Shown piece after piece: positions 7,724 to 16,643 of a stretch of DNA of 64,000 bases; position 1 is the stretch's first letter; every line of letters starts with the position of its first letter. Location: positions 1 to 64,000 of the forward strand of contig DATCBN010000107.1 in the NCBI GenBank assembly GCA_036511855.1, given 5' to 3'. Below the pieces are notes generated by a model, which did no database searches, was not told where the DNA came from, and was given only the letters and a program-made list of their open reading frames with translations. Source of the DNA: Candidatus Eremiobacteraceae bacterium. Lineage in GTDB: Bacteria > Vulcanimicrobiota > Vulcanimicrobiia > Eremiobacterales > Eremiobacteraceae. The position numbers were made by a program, and so were the translations under genes.

Positions 7724-9158
7724 CCAGGGCGCGCCCGGCCGGGGAAGCGATTTCGTCGCGCCCGCGGGCACGCCGTCCGACTACTTGGATGCCGGTCTGC
7801 TGCGTGCCGACTTGCCGTTGCCGGATCTCGCCGAATTTGAAGTGACGCGCCATTTCGTGGCGCTTTCGCACCGCAATTTCTCGGTGGACACGAATTTCTA
7901 TCCGCTTGGATCGTGCACTATGAAGTACAATCCGAAGCTGAATGAGGCGGTAGCGGCGTTCACCGGTTTCACCGATCTCCATCCGCTCGCACCCGACGCC
8001 ACCGCGCAAGGCGCGCTCGAGCTCATGTGGACGTTAGAGCGCACGTTGTCCAGCCTTTTCGGCATGGAAGCGTTTTCGCTCATGCCGTGTGCGGGCGCTC
8101 ATGGCGAGCTCACCGCGATGCTCATGGCGAGGGCCTACCATCGCGATCGCGGCGACGACAAGCGCCTCACCTGCATCGTGCCCGACACGGCGCACGGCAC
8201 GAATCCCGCGAGTGCGGCGATGGTGGGCTACAAAGTCGTAGCGATACCGTCCACGCCGAAGGGCCGCACCGATATCGTGGCACTTCGTGCAGCGCTCGAC
8301 GACACCGTGGCCGTCTGCATGATGACCAACCCGAACACGCTCGGTCTGTTCGAAGACGATATCATCGAGATGACTAAAGCGGTGCACGACGCCGGCGGTC
8401 TCATGTACTACGACGGCGCGAATGCCAATGCCATCGTGGGCCTCTGCCGCCCGGGCGACATGGGCTTCGATCTCATGCACCTCAACCTGCACAAGACGTT
8501 TTCCGTGCCGCATGGCGGCGGCGGTCCCGGCGCGGGCCCGGTCGGCGCGTCGGCACGTCTTGCCCCGTATCTGCCGGTTCCCCGCGTCGGCAAAGACGCC
8601 GACGGGCTTTTCTCGCTGCAGGAAGCAGAGCCGAAATCCGTCGGCCCCGTGCGCGTCTTCGCGTCGCACTTCATCGCGCTGGTGCGCGCGTATGCGTACA
8701 TCATCGTCCATGGTGCGGAAGGTTTGAAGCGCAACAGCGAGCTCGCGGTATTGAACGCCAATTACGTGCGCGCGAAAGTGAAAGATATCCTCACGGTGCC
8801 GTACAGCGACTACTGCCGGCATGAATTCGTCTGCTCGGCGGAGTCGCTCAAGAAAGAGACGGGCGCGCGTGCGCTCGACCTCGCCAAAGGACTGCTCGAC
8901 GCGGGCGTGCACGCGCCCACGATGTACTGGCCGCACGTCGTGCCCGAATGCCTCATGATCGAGCCCACGGAGACCGAGACCAAGCAAACGCTCGACGCAT
9001 TTTGCGAGACGCTGCGCGCTTTGGTCAAGCAAGCGCACGACGATCCGGCGTCGATGCAGGAGCTTCCATTGCACACCTACGTCCGCCGGGTGGACGAAGC
9101 GCAAGTCGGGCGGCTTGCCAATAAAGGCATCGGGTTGCGTTGGACCGGCGAAAAGTAG
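7704..9158 (+). CDS. gcvPB: Glycine dehydrogenase (decarboxylating) subunit 2
   Basis: The catalytic subunit has 484 aa. The motif LNLHKTFSVPHGGGGPG contains Lys264, which forms the Schiff base with pyridoxal phosphate; AHGTNPASAAM, YDGANANAI and TNPNTLGLFE are also typical. The frame opens at 7686, but ATG 7704 with ACGGAGA just upstream gives the family N-terminus MLSLLFDQG. It overlaps gcvPA upstream and the nudix gene downstream. Confidence 0.95.
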   Translation: MLSLLFDQGAPGRGSDFVAPAGTPSDYLDAGLLRADLPLPDLAEFEVTRHFVALSHRNFSVDTNFYPLGSCTMKYNPKLNEAVAAFTGFTDLHPLAPDATAQGALELMWTLERTLSSLFGMEAFSLMPCAGAHGELTAMLMARAYHRDRGDDKRLTCIVPDTAHGTNPASAAMVGYKVVAIPSTPKGRTDIVALRAALDDTVAVCMMTNPNTLGLFEDDIIEMTKAVHDAGGLMYYDGANANAIVGLCRPGDMGFDLMHLNLHKTFSVPHGGGGPGAGPVGASARLAPYLPVPRVGKDADGLFSLQEAEPKSVGPVRVFASHFIALVRAYAYIIVHGAEGLKRNSELAVLNANYVRAKVKDILTVPYSDYCRHEFVCSAESLKKETGARALDLAKGLLDAGVHAPTMYWPHVVPECLMIEPTETETKQTLDAFCETLRALVKQAHDDPASMQELPLHTYVRRVDEAQVGRLANKGIGLRWTGEK

Positions 9159-9625
9159 CCGCGCCCGCCTCGCGCCGGTCGCCTCGGATCAAGCACGAAC
9201 GCTCGGCCGGCGGGCTCGTGCTCATGCGCGAAAACGGCACGTATTCTGGTCTTTTGATCGGGCGCAACACGCCGCGCATCTGGTCGTTGCCCAAAGGGCA
9301 CGTCGAGGCGGACGAGACCATCGAGCAAGCGGCCGTCCGCGAGGTCCACGAAGAGACGGCCGTCCAAGCCACCATCGTCTCGAAACTCTCCGACATCCGC
9401 TATTGGTTCTATAGCCGCGACGTCAAGCACAGCAAGATCGTGCACTTCTTCCTGATGCGCTATGTGACCGGCAAGCCCAAGCCACAGGAAGGCGAAGTCG
9501 ACGAAACCGCGTGGGCGAAACTCGATGAGATGCCGGAGATCATGACGCATCGCAACGAGCGGCGGTTGATCGAGATGGCGCGCACGATCGTCGCGGAGAA
9601 TCCGGCGGGCGATCTAGGCTTTTGA
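9140..9625 (+). CDS. Nudix hydrolase
   Basis: The 161-aa product contains a Nudix box, GHVEADETIEQAAVREVHEE, which binds the metal and positions a nucleoside-diphosphate-type substrate for hydrolysis. The usual Gly after EE-T is Ala (HEETAV), a mild deviation; the catalytic REVHEE glutamates are intact. The TTG start at 9140 lies inside the end of gcvPB (about 19-base overlap). Substrate cannot be told; house-cleaning or nucleotide-cofactor turnover are possibilities. It overlaps the next gene by 4 bases. Confidence 0.85.
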   Translation: MDRRKVAAPASRRSPRIKHERSAGGLVLMRENGTYSGLLIGRNTPRIWSLPKGHVEADETIEQAAVREVHEETAVQATIVSKLSDIRYWFYSRDVKHSKIVHFFLMRYVTGKPKPQEGEVDETAWAKLDEMPEIMTHRNERRLIEMARTIVAENPAGDLGF

Positions 9626-10665
9626 AGGGGACCTTGAGCGCTCGGCTCGGGCTCGCGCCGCTCACGCTGTGTGCGGCGGTCGTACTCGCAATCGCAGGGT
9701 GCGCCCGGCATGCGGCGCCGCCGGTGCCGAAGCCCTCGCCGACGCCAAGGCCGAAGATTCTCGCCGTGGACCCGCTCGACGGCGTGCTGGTCGATCCACC
9801 CACACTCAAGCATCGCATCGCCGCCGTGATGATCGACAACTATCCTATCGACGCGCGGCCGCAGAGCGGCCTGCACGACGCCGAAATCGTCTACGAGGTC
9901 GAGGCCGAAGGCGGCATCACGCGCTATATGGCGCTCTACTTGACGTCCAAGCCGGCCAAGATAGGGCCGGTGAGATCGGCCCGGACGTATTTCGTGGAGC
10001 TTGCCCGCCCCTACAACGCGCTTTTCGCCCATGCGGGCGAGAACGACGACGTTTGGGGCCCCCTCAAGCTGCTGCGCGCCGACGGCTTCGCGGATATGGA
10101 AGAGATCGTGGGTACGCCGGAGGCGTTTTGGCGCGACAACACCCGCGAAATGCCACACAATTTGTACACGTCGGTCACGAGACTGCGGGCGGCCGCCCCA
10201 AATCACGGCTGGCCCGACAGCGCATTCAAGCAGCCCGAGTTCGATTTCGACTATATGAGACCGCCGATCGTGAACTCGGCCATCGTCTCGTTCTGGATGC
10301 ACTACCAGGTCGACTACCGCAGGTCGGGGTTTGCGTTCGAGCGCTCGATCTCGGGCGACGTGCAGCACGATCGCGACGACTCGCGCCCATACCAAGTCTC
10401 CGACATCATCGCGATTTGGATTCCGGCGCAAGTGCTCGACAATCTCGGCGATCTCGCCATGTCGGTCTACGGCGATTTTCCCGCCGAGGTCGTGCGGCCC
10501 GATCGCGTTGAAGCGGCGCACTGGATCGCGACCGGTCCGGACGCGCCGCCGGAAATCGTGGACGACGTGGGCAACCCGATCGCATTGGCGCGCGGCCAGA
10601 TCTACATCGAGGTCTTGCCGCAGGGCGGAAGCGTGACGGTCGGGAAACTCACCATCAGCCACTAG
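9622..10665 (+). CDS. DUF3048 (YerB-like) lipoprotein
   Basis: The 347-aa protein has a signal peptide ending in a lipobox (VVLAIAGC), so it should be a lipid-anchored extracytoplasmic protein. A Pro-rich linker follows. The body matches DUF3048/YerB: AVMIDNYPIDARPQSGL, AEIVYEVEAEGGITRYMALY, GPVRSARTYFVELARPYNA. The family is widespread in Gram-positive and related bacteria, with no established enzymatic role. A TTG start overlaps the nudix stop by 4 bases. Confidence 0.85.
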   Translation: MKGTLSARLGLAPLTLCAAVVLAIAGCARHAAPPVPKPSPTPRPKILAVDPLDGVLVDPPTLKHRIAAVMIDNYPIDARPQSGLHDAEIVYEVEAEGGITRYMALYLTSKPAKIGPVRSARTYFVELARPYNALFAHAGENDDVWGPLKLLRADGFADMEEIVGTPEAFWRDNTREMPHNLYTSVTRLRAAAPNHGWPDSAFKQPEFDFDYMRPPIVNSAIVSFWMHYQVDYRRSGFAFERSISGDVQHDRDDSRPYQVSDIIAIWIPAQVLDNLGDLAMSVYGDFPAEVVRPDRVEAAHWIATGPDAPPEIVDDVGNPIALARGQIYIEVLPQGGSVTVGKLTISH

Positions 10666-10694
10666 CACGACGGGAGCGAATCGATATCCTGGTA

Positions 10695-11468
10695 GTGACG
10701 ACAGCGCCTACCGCATCCGCCAAGCCGGCACTGCTGGTCAAACTCGACGTCTTCGACGGGCCCCTCGATCTACTTCTCCAACTCGTGCTGCAGCAAGATC
10801 TCGACATCACGCAGGTCAGCCTGGCTTCGGTGTGCGAGCAATATCTTTCGTATCTCTCGTTGATGGAAGCGCTGGATATCGGCATCGCGAGCGAATATCT
10901 CGTCATCGCCGCCACGCTCATCTTCATCAAATCGAAGAAATTGGTGCCGCCGCCGCCGCCGCCGTTCGATCAGGATTTCACCGACGATGCGGCCATCGCC
11001 GAAGAAGCGTTGCGGCAACGGCTCATCGCGTACCGGCACTTCAAAGATGCAGGCGGCCACTTGCGCGAGCGCATGGAAACCGCTGCGGCCTATTATCCGC
11101 GGCCCGCGGAAGCGTTCGAACTCGAAGGTCTGGTGCAGCGTTACGTCCTCGATTCGAAGACGCTCGCCGCGGCGTTCATGCGGGCGTTGGAAAACGCCGA
11201 AGTGCGTCCGGCCGTGCTCAAGCGCGAGGCGTTCTCGGTCGTCGTCAAGATGAACTACGTGCTGCGCTTGGTGCGCGAGCGTGAGAGCCTGACCTTCACC
11301 GAACTCGTCGCCGGCTGCGCGCCGCTGGAAATCGTCGTCACATTTCTCGCCGTGCTCGAGCTGATCCGGGCGCGCAAAGTCCGCTACGAACAGTCGAAAC
11401 TGTTCGACGACATCGTGTTCACGCCAATGCCGAAAGGTGCGGTCGACGACCTTGCCCAGTCTGCGTAG
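10695..11468 (+). CDS. scpA: Segregation and condensation protein A
   Basis: ScpA is the kleisin that bridges SMC heads in the bacterial condensin. The 257-aa product shows the N-terminal signature FDGPLDLLLQLVLQQDLDI, SEYLVIAATLIFIKSKKL, and a C-terminal winged-helix region (VVTFLAVLELIRARKVR). A run of seven prolines follows the SMC-neck-binding helix. It starts at GTG 10695 and overlaps scpB by about 32 bases, the normal scpAB arrangement. Confidence 0.93.
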   Translation: MTTAPTASAKPALLVKLDVFDGPLDLLLQLVLQQDLDITQVSLASVCEQYLSYLSLMEALDIGIASEYLVIAATLIFIKSKKLVPPPPPPFDQDFTDDAAIAEEALRQRLIAYRHFKDAGGHLRERMETAAAYYPRPAEAFELEGLVQRYVLDSKTLAAAFMRALENAEVRPAVLKREAFSVVVKMNYVLRLVRERESLTFTELVAGCAPLEIVVTFLAVLELIRARKVRYEQSKLFDDIVFTPMPKGAVDDLAQSA

Positions 11469-12129
11469 CCGCCTCGAAGCGGTGCTCTTCGTCGCGAGCG
11501 AGCCGGCAACGCTCAAGGATTTGTGTGCGGCCACCGACGCCGAGCCCGGCGCGATCAAAGCCGCGCTCGCCGATCTCGCGGAGTTCATGCGCGATCGCGG
11601 CATGACGCTGCGCGAAGTAGGTGGCGGCTGGCGCCTGACCGCCAATCCGGCGTGTAGAGAAGACGTCGAACGCTTTTTGCTGCCTCCGAAGAATCATCTT
11701 TCGCCCGCGGCGCTAGAGACGCTCGCTATCGTCGCGTATCTGCAGCCCGTAACCCGCGCCGAAGTCGAAGGTCTGCGCGGCGTCATCTCCGACAGCGTCA
11801 TGAGCACGCTCGAGCAGCGCGACTTCGTCCAAGAGCTTGGCCGCAAGGAAGTCGTAGGGCGTCCGATCCTCTACGGCACCACTGAGTTCTTTCTCGAATC
11901 GTTCGATTTGCAGTCGCTCGACGATTTGCCGCCGCTGCCCGACAGCGCGCCGAAGCGCGTGGACGGCAGGGTCATACAACTTCCGTTGCCCGAAGGGCGC
12001 GAGCAAGCCATGGCACAAATCCACGATGCCGTTGAAGGCCATGAGGACGATGTCTCCGCCATGGGCGATGCAAAGCTCAGCGACGACGTCTCGCACGAAC
12101 TCGAACGCGCGCTCTCCGACCCGGATTGA
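11437..12129 (+). CDS. scpB: Segregation and condensation protein B
   Basis: ScpB dimers bind ScpA and regulate the SMC ATPase during chromosome segregation. The 230-aa product shows RLEAVLFVASEPATLKDL, GGGWRLTANP, HLSPAALETLAIVAYLQPVT and GRKEVVGRPILYGTTEFFLE, all typical of its paired winged-helix domains. The C-terminal 60 residues are acidic and poorly conserved. A start at GTG 11437 or TTG 11452 is possible. Confidence 0.93.
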   Translation: MRSTTLPSLRSRLEAVLFVASEPATLKDLCAATDAEPGAIKAALADLAEFMRDRGMTLREVGGGWRLTANPACREDVERFLLPPKNHLSPAALETLAIVAYLQPVTRAEVEGLRGVISDSVMSTLEQRDFVQELGRKEVVGRPILYGTTEFFLESFDLQSLDDLPPLPDSAPKRVDGRVIQLPLPEGREQAMAQIHDAVEGHEDDVSAMGDAKLSDDVSHELERALSDPD

Positions 12130-12929
12130 CGAAGGCCGCCGCGCACCGTTCCGACTTTTCGTCACTTGCAAAGCAATACGCGGCGTATCGGACATCGTAC
12201 GGTGACGATCTTTTCGACACGATAGCGTCGTTCGCGCGCGCGTCGCTGGCTGACGATTCCATCGACGCGCGACCGGCGAGCCTTCGCGCGCTCGATCTCG
12301 CCTGCGGCACGGGACTCAGCACCGCGGGATTGACGGCGCACGGTTATGCGGTCAGCGGCGTCGACATCGCAGCCGGGATGCTCGCGCAAGCGCGCCAAAG
12401 CGTCGACGGTGACTGCACGTTTTACGAAGCCCGCGCCGAGGCGCTGCCGTTCGCCGATGGTGCGTTCGAACTCGTTTCGTGCGCACAGGCATTTCACTGG
12501 TTCGACGCTCCCAAGAGCCTTGGAGAGATCGCGCGGGTGTTAAAGCGCGGCGGCGCGGTCGCGCTCTATTGGAAGCACGCGCTGCCGGACGACCCGTTCG
12601 AAACGCGCGCCGTCGAGCTGATGCGCGAGATCTCCGGCCGCGATGATCCGTACAATGTTTCGCGTTCGTTGACCGATCGATTCGAAGAATTCTGGTCCGA
12701 GCGTCGTGCGTTGCGCGATCACGAGCAATGGCGCCTGCCGCTCGAGCTCTCGTTCACCGTCGAGTCGTTCGTCGGCTATCACTCATCGCGCGAGATCGCG
12801 CGGTTCCAGTTGGGCGATAGGCGCGCGGAGTTCTTGACGCGGCTGCAAAAGGACGTCGCCGAAATGGCGCCCGGCGGATCGTTCGCCGTGAAAGCTCTGC
12901 AATATCTATTTCTGGCGAGGAAGCGATAA
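12126..12929 (+). CDS. Class I SAM-dependent methyltransferase
   Basis: The 267-aa product has motif I LDLACGTGLS, an acidic SAM-ribose residue in VSGVDIAAGML, and ALPFADGAFELVSCAQAFHWF, the Methyltransf_11 pattern. The rest (FEEFWSER, LPLELSFTVESFVGYHSSRE) resembles small-molecule methyltransferases. The TTG start overlaps the scpB stop by four bases. Substrate is unknown. Confidence 0.85.
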   Translation: MTKAAAHRSDFSSLAKQYAAYRTSYGDDLFDTIASFARASLADDSIDARPASLRALDLACGTGLSTAGLTAHGYAVSGVDIAAGMLAQARQSVDGDCTFYEARAEALPFADGAFELVSCAQAFHWFDAPKSLGEIARVLKRGGAVALYWKHALPDDPFETRAVELMREISGRDDPYNVSRSLTDRFEEFWSERRALRDHEQWRLPLELSFTVESFVGYHSSREIARFQLGDRRAEFLTRLQKDVAEMAPGGSFAVKALQYLFLARKR

Positions 12930-12930
12930 T

Positions 12931-13797
12931 ATGAGGTTCGGCGTTCATGTGGGCATCGCAGGCAAATTCGCCGGAACGGTGGCAGAGGCCACGGCGGCAG
13001 GCTGCGAGTGCATCCAAATATTCGCGGGCAATCCTCGAGCGTTCAAGATCGGCGCTTACGACGCCGGCTCATGGGATGCGTTCGCCGCGCAACGGCGCGC
13101 GAACGACATCTACCCGACCGTCATCCATACGTCGTATCTCGTCAACCTCGCCACCGACAACAAGACGCTGCGCGCGAGCAGCGAGAAGCTCGTCGCAAAC
13201 GATTTAAGCGTCGCGGCCAGCGCCGGCATCGAATACGTGAACACACATCTCGGCAGTTACGGCAAGCAAGATCGCGGCGTCGGGTTGGCGCGCGTCTGCG
13301 ACGCGGTGGCACGGCTTATCAAAAGCGCGAAGGCGGGTCCGATGCTGCTGCTGGAGAATTCGGCGGGCGCCGGCAGTCTTTGCGGCGGAACTATGGAAGA
13401 ACTCGGTGAGATCGTCGCCGCGGCGAAGAGCAAACGCGTGGGCGTCTGTCTCGACACCGCGCATGCGTGGGCGGCCGGTTACGATCTCTCGACACCGGCC
13501 GGCGTTAAGACATTTCTTGCGTTGGTCGAAAAACACATCGGTCTCGCGAACGTGCGTGCGTTGCACCTCAACGATACGGAAGTCGATCTCGGCGGACGAC
13601 GCGACCGCCACTGGCATGTCGGCAAAGGACGCATTGGCGATCGCGGCTTCAAAGCTATTCTCCGTACGAAGTCGCTCTCGCACGCCGCCGGTATCTGCGA
13701 GACGCCGAAAACGCCGGAACTCGACCGCGAAAATCTTGTCACCGTGCGGCGGCTTGCCGGAGCGAAGGGGCCGCGACGGAAGTCGCTCAAAGGTTGA
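12931..13797 (+). CDS. nfo: Deoxyribonuclease IV (AP endonuclease, endonuclease IV family)
   Basis: This 288-aa TIM-barrel enzyme cleaves abasic sites in base-excision repair with three zinc ions. The metal ligands are visible in order: His in VIHTSYLVNL, His in VNTHLGSYG, Glu in LLENSAG, Asp/His in CLDTAHAWAAGYD, His in ALHLNDTEVDLGGRRDRHWH, and Glu in GICETPKTPE. Start ATG 12931 sits directly after the methyltransferase stop. It ends a closely spaced run begun by scpA. Confidence 0.94.
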   Translation: MRFGVHVGIAGKFAGTVAEATAAGCECIQIFAGNPRAFKIGAYDAGSWDAFAAQRRANDIYPTVIHTSYLVNLATDNKTLRASSEKLVANDLSVAASAGIEYVNTHLGSYGKQDRGVGLARVCDAVARLIKSAKAGPMLLLENSAGAGSLCGGTMEELGEIVAAAKSKRVGVCLDTAHAWAAGYDLSTPAGVKTFLALVEKHIGLANVRALHLNDTEVDLGGRRDRHWHVGKGRIGDRGFKAILRTKSLSHAAGICETPKTPELDRENLVTVRRLAGAKGPRRKSLKG

Positions 13798-13936
13798 TGG
13801 CTCGAGCGGGAACGTGCTCATGCAGCCCCTTCCGCAGGCTAACTTCTTCAAAAGAGGCCGGATAGTCCAAAGGCCGGGACGTTTTTTCCCCGAAGTTCGT
13901 AACCTCGGCCGCGATTCCGCAGTAGACTCAGTCGAC

Positions 13937-14845
13937 ATGGCAATGAAACACTTACGTCCGTATGCATATGCTTCGATTATCTGCGCGCTCGCCGTTGCAG
14001 GTCCAGCCGTTGCTTTGGCCCGGGCGGGCGGCGGCCAAGGCTTTGGCGGAGGCGGCGTCGATATCGGCGGCGACGGCTTCGGCCTGTGGAGTCTGTGGCC
14101 GTTGTTATTCCTCGGGCACGGCAGCGGTTTTGGCGGAGTTTTCGTCGTCCTGTTCATCCTATGGATCGTCTCCCGGCGAAGCCGCGCGGTCAACATGGCC
14201 TTCGGCGCGAGCACGCCAAATCCGGGAATGCATGCGTCTGCGTTGATGGACCCGCCCGCGCCGGCGAGAACCTTCGATCAAAGCGCGATCGACGCCGGCC
14301 TCGGCGCCATCAAACTGCACGATGCCAACTTCGACGAGCGAGCTTTCTTGGACCGTGCGCAAACGGCGTTTTTCAAACTGCAGCAAGCGTGGACGGCGCG
14401 CAATCAGGATCTCGCGCGCGACGTCATGAGCGACGCGCTCTACGAGCGCCACAAGATGCAGACCGACCAGCTCATCGCGGCGCATCAGATCGACGTGCTC
14501 GAGAACATCGTCATCGGCAGCGCGCGCATCGTGGATGCGCATCCCGGCTCGGCATTCGATTCGATCGCCGTCGCGTTCACCGTGAGCATGACCGACTATA
14601 CGATCGACGACCATACGAGACAAGTCGTCTCGGGCGATCGCTACCAGCAGACCTTTACGGAGATTTGGGATTTCATCCGCCGTGCCGACGCGAAATCCGT
14701 CGTCGGCGCCACGACAACGGCCGCCACGTGCCCGAATTGCGGCGCGCCGTTCCACACGAGCGGCGGCAAATGCGATTACTGCGGGTCGTATGCACGCACG
14801 TCGTCGTCGGATTGGGTCGTGGACACCATCGAGCAGACGAATTGA
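13937..14845 (+). CDS. Tim44-like domain membrane protein with C-terminal zinc ribbon
   Basis: The 302-aa product begins at ATG 13937; the frame is open much further upstream inside nfo, but this start gives an N-terminal hydrophobic signal/anchor. A Gly-rich segment and a second membrane span (FVVLFILWIVSRRS) follow, then a Tim44-like fold (AFFKLQQAWTARNQDLARDV, with IDVLENIVIGSARI). A zinc ribbon of two CxxC pairs closes it (CPNCGAP and CDYCGSY). Tim44-like bacterial proteins are of uncertain function. It overlaps the PilZ gene by four bases. Confidence 0.82.
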   Translation: MAMKHLRPYAYASIICALAVAGPAVALARAGGGQGFGGGGVDIGGDGFGLWSLWPLLFLGHGSGFGGVFVVLFILWIVSRRSRAVNMAFGASTPNPGMHASALMDPPAPARTFDQSAIDAGLGAIKLHDANFDERAFLDRAQTAFFKLQQAWTARNQDLARDVMSDALYERHKMQTDQLIAAHQIDVLENIVIGSARIVDAHPGSAFDSIAVAFTVSMTDYTIDDHTRQVVSGDRYQQTFTEIWDFIRRADAKSVVGATTTAATCPNCGAPFHTSGGKCDYCGSYARTSSSDWVVDTIEQTN

Positions 14846-15183
14846 CCGGTAAACCCACTTCCGATCGCCGCCACTCACCGCGATTCAACATTTCGCTTCC
14901 GGTGACGTTGAGCATCAAGAGCACAGGCCGCATCTGTGCGGCGACGGTCGACAACATCTCAATGGGCGGCGTCTTGCTGCTCACCGATGTTCCGCTCGCC
15001 AACGACACCGAGATCGTCATCCATCTGCCGATCGACGTCGACGCCACCATCAACGTTCATGCCAACGTCGCGCGAACGACCAAAGTCGGCGAGTTCGGCG
15101 TCGCATTCATCCATCTCACGGACGACGAGATGGAGCGGATTTCTACGTTCGTCGAGAGTCGCGCCGCGGGGAAACCGTACTAG
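14842..15183 (+). CDS. PilZ-domain protein (c-di-GMP receptor)
   Basis: The 113-aa protein is a stand-alone PilZ domain. RRHSPR supplies the RxxxR motif and DNISMGG the D/NxSxxG motif, both needed to bind cyclic di-GMP. The TTG start at 14842 overlaps the Tim44-gene stop (ATTGA), so the two are coupled; the longer frame to 14086 is a shadow. Its output target is not visible. Confidence 0.88.
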   Translation: MTGKPTSDRRHSPRFNISLPVTLSIKSTGRICAATVDNISMGGVLLLTDVPLANDTEIVIHLPIDVDATINVHANVARTTKVGEFGVAFIHLTDDEMERISTFVESRAAGKPY

Positions 15184-15211
15184 GGCGAGCATCGCTCGGC
15201 CGTTTTAATAT

Positions 15212-15301
15212 GTAGGAGGACCGCTGTACTAGGGCAAGCATCGCTTGCCCAAAAAATGGGTGAGCGTTGCTCACCCTAGTACGGGTTGCTCACCCGCCTA
15301 C
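15212..15301. repeat. MITE-like/REP element, second copy
   Basis: The element starts GTAGGAGGACCGC and ends in the inverted form CACCCGCCTAC. It contains GGGCAAGCATCGCTTGCCC and a GGGTGAGCGTTGCTCACCC palindrome, as at 2079-2188. A degraded extra palindrome (GGGCGAGCATCGCTCGGCC) lies just before it, from 15183. Confidence 0.8.
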
Positions 15302-15352
15302 AACAAAAATGCAAACAAGGGAAACATCGGGCCGCCGCACTAACGGCCCGTC

Positions 15353-16366
15353 ATGGCGGAAACGCTGGGTGTCCACTTCGAGCGCGAGATACGCGAGCAG
15401 CCCGGCGTATGGGAACGAATCGCCGCAGGCAGCCAAGCAAAAGAGTTGGCGGGCGCATTCGACAACGACATAGTCTTGGTCGGCAGCGGCAGCTCGTTGT
15501 TCGTCGCCGAGTTGGGCGCGCTCGCGCTGCGCAGGCGGGGCATCCGTGCGCACGCGCTCGCGGCCACCGAAGCGCAGCTCGATCACAATGCCTATGAAGG
15601 CCTTACGGTCGTGGCCATCTCGCAAAGCGGCGGCTCCACCGACCTGCTTGAAGCGCTCGACGTGTTGGCGCCGCGGCGCCTTATCGCGCTCACCAATACG
15701 GCAGAATCACCACTTGCTACGCGCGCGGACGTCACCATCGACGTCGGCGCAGGCCGGGAAGTCGCCGTCCCCGCCACCAAAAGCGTCACAGCCACGGTCG
15801 CAGTCTTGCTGCACGCAGCCTCAATCGCAGTCGCGGACGAGAGCCGAAATGCCGGCGTGTTATTGCATGTCGCAACTGCGGTGCGTGCCTGGATGGATGG
15901 TCCCAAACTCGACGACGTCGCTCGCGCCGCACGCAGGATCGCCTTGCGCCGCAGCGTCGCGGTTCTGGGATCGGACTATGGCTAGCCGATCGCACGCGAA
16001 ACTGCCCTCAAGATCAAAGAAGCGAGCTACCTGCACGCAGAGGGGTTTGCGGCCGGCGAGTTCCGCCACGGCAGCATCGCGATGATCGATGCGTCGTCGG
16101 CCGTCATCGGCATCGTGGATCGCGACGCTTTGCGAACCGTCGCCGCGCCGATGCGAGAGATCAGGTCGACGGAAGCACTACGCTACCTTATCGGCACGGA
16201 GACAATCGACGACGTGCCATGCTTGGGACCCGTTGTCGACGATCCATACAACACGCTTGCGTGGCTCGTCACGGCGCAATTGTTGGCGCTGTACGCGGCA
16301 CGATCGCGGCAGGTCGACAGCGACAAGCCACGGGCCATTGCGAAGGCGCTCATCGAAAGGCGTTGA
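15353..16366 (+). pseudogene. SIS-domain sugar isomerase, interrupted by an in-frame amber codon
   Basis: Both halves lie in one frame: 15353-15985, then 16082 onward, with TAG at 15983-15985 as the only break in 338 codons. The first SIS domain is clear (VLVGSGSSLFVAELGALALR, VAISQSGGSTDLLEAL, ALTNTAESPLA). The second begins GSDYG-stop-PIARETALKIKEASYLHAEGFAAGE, matching the GlmS/AgaS-type pattern in which Tyr often stands where the stop is. One base change from TAC or TAT would produce it. The rest of the protein shows no decay, so the mutation is recent, a sequencing error, or read through. Confidence 0.85.
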
Positions 16367-16373
16367 CTAGAGA

Positions 16374-16465
16374 ATGGCGACTGACACGGCTGCCGCCCCT
16401 GCACCGACACGCCTCACTCGCTCGCTCACGCTTTGGGACCTGATACTGTACGGCGTGATCGTCGT
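16374..16465 (+). pseudogene. APC-family permease, N-terminal remnant
   Basis: About 31 codons read like the start of an amino acid permease (APTRLTRSLTLWDLILYGVI). The similarity stops at about 16465 and the rest of the transporter is missing. It lies 7 bases after the isomerase gene. Confidence 0.5.
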
Positions 16466-16632
16466 CCAGCGCAAGTGCACTGGACTGCTTGTCGAAAGAG
16501 AAGGTACATGGCGACGCGGCCGGCGATATCGTGACGCGGCCGTGGGGAGAGCGATCGTTTTACGTGGTGGATCCTTACGGGAACGGGCTGTGTTTCGTGG
16601 ACGAAACGACGCTCTTCACGGTAGCGCGCTAA
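16466..16632 (+). pseudogene. VOC/glyoxalase-family C-terminal remnant
   Basis: In a frame shifted from the permease remnant, this stretch reads VTRPWGERSFYVVDPYGNGL and ends CFVDETTLFTVAR with TAA at 16630. This is the C-terminal metal-binding strand region of a vicinal-oxygen-chelate protein. The N-terminal half is missing, so a deletion probably joined two former genes. Confidence 0.6.
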
Positions 16633-16643
16633 CGACGGCGCCG

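Noticed and set aside
6680-9104. Long minus-strand frames across gcvPA and gcvPB
   Set aside because: These are antisense shadows of high-GC coding sequence, rich in Arg/His, without family motifs.
13406-13936. Long plus-strand frame extending the Tim44-like protein upstream
   Set aside because: It overlaps nfo in another frame; the Met at 13937 gives a proper signal/anchor.
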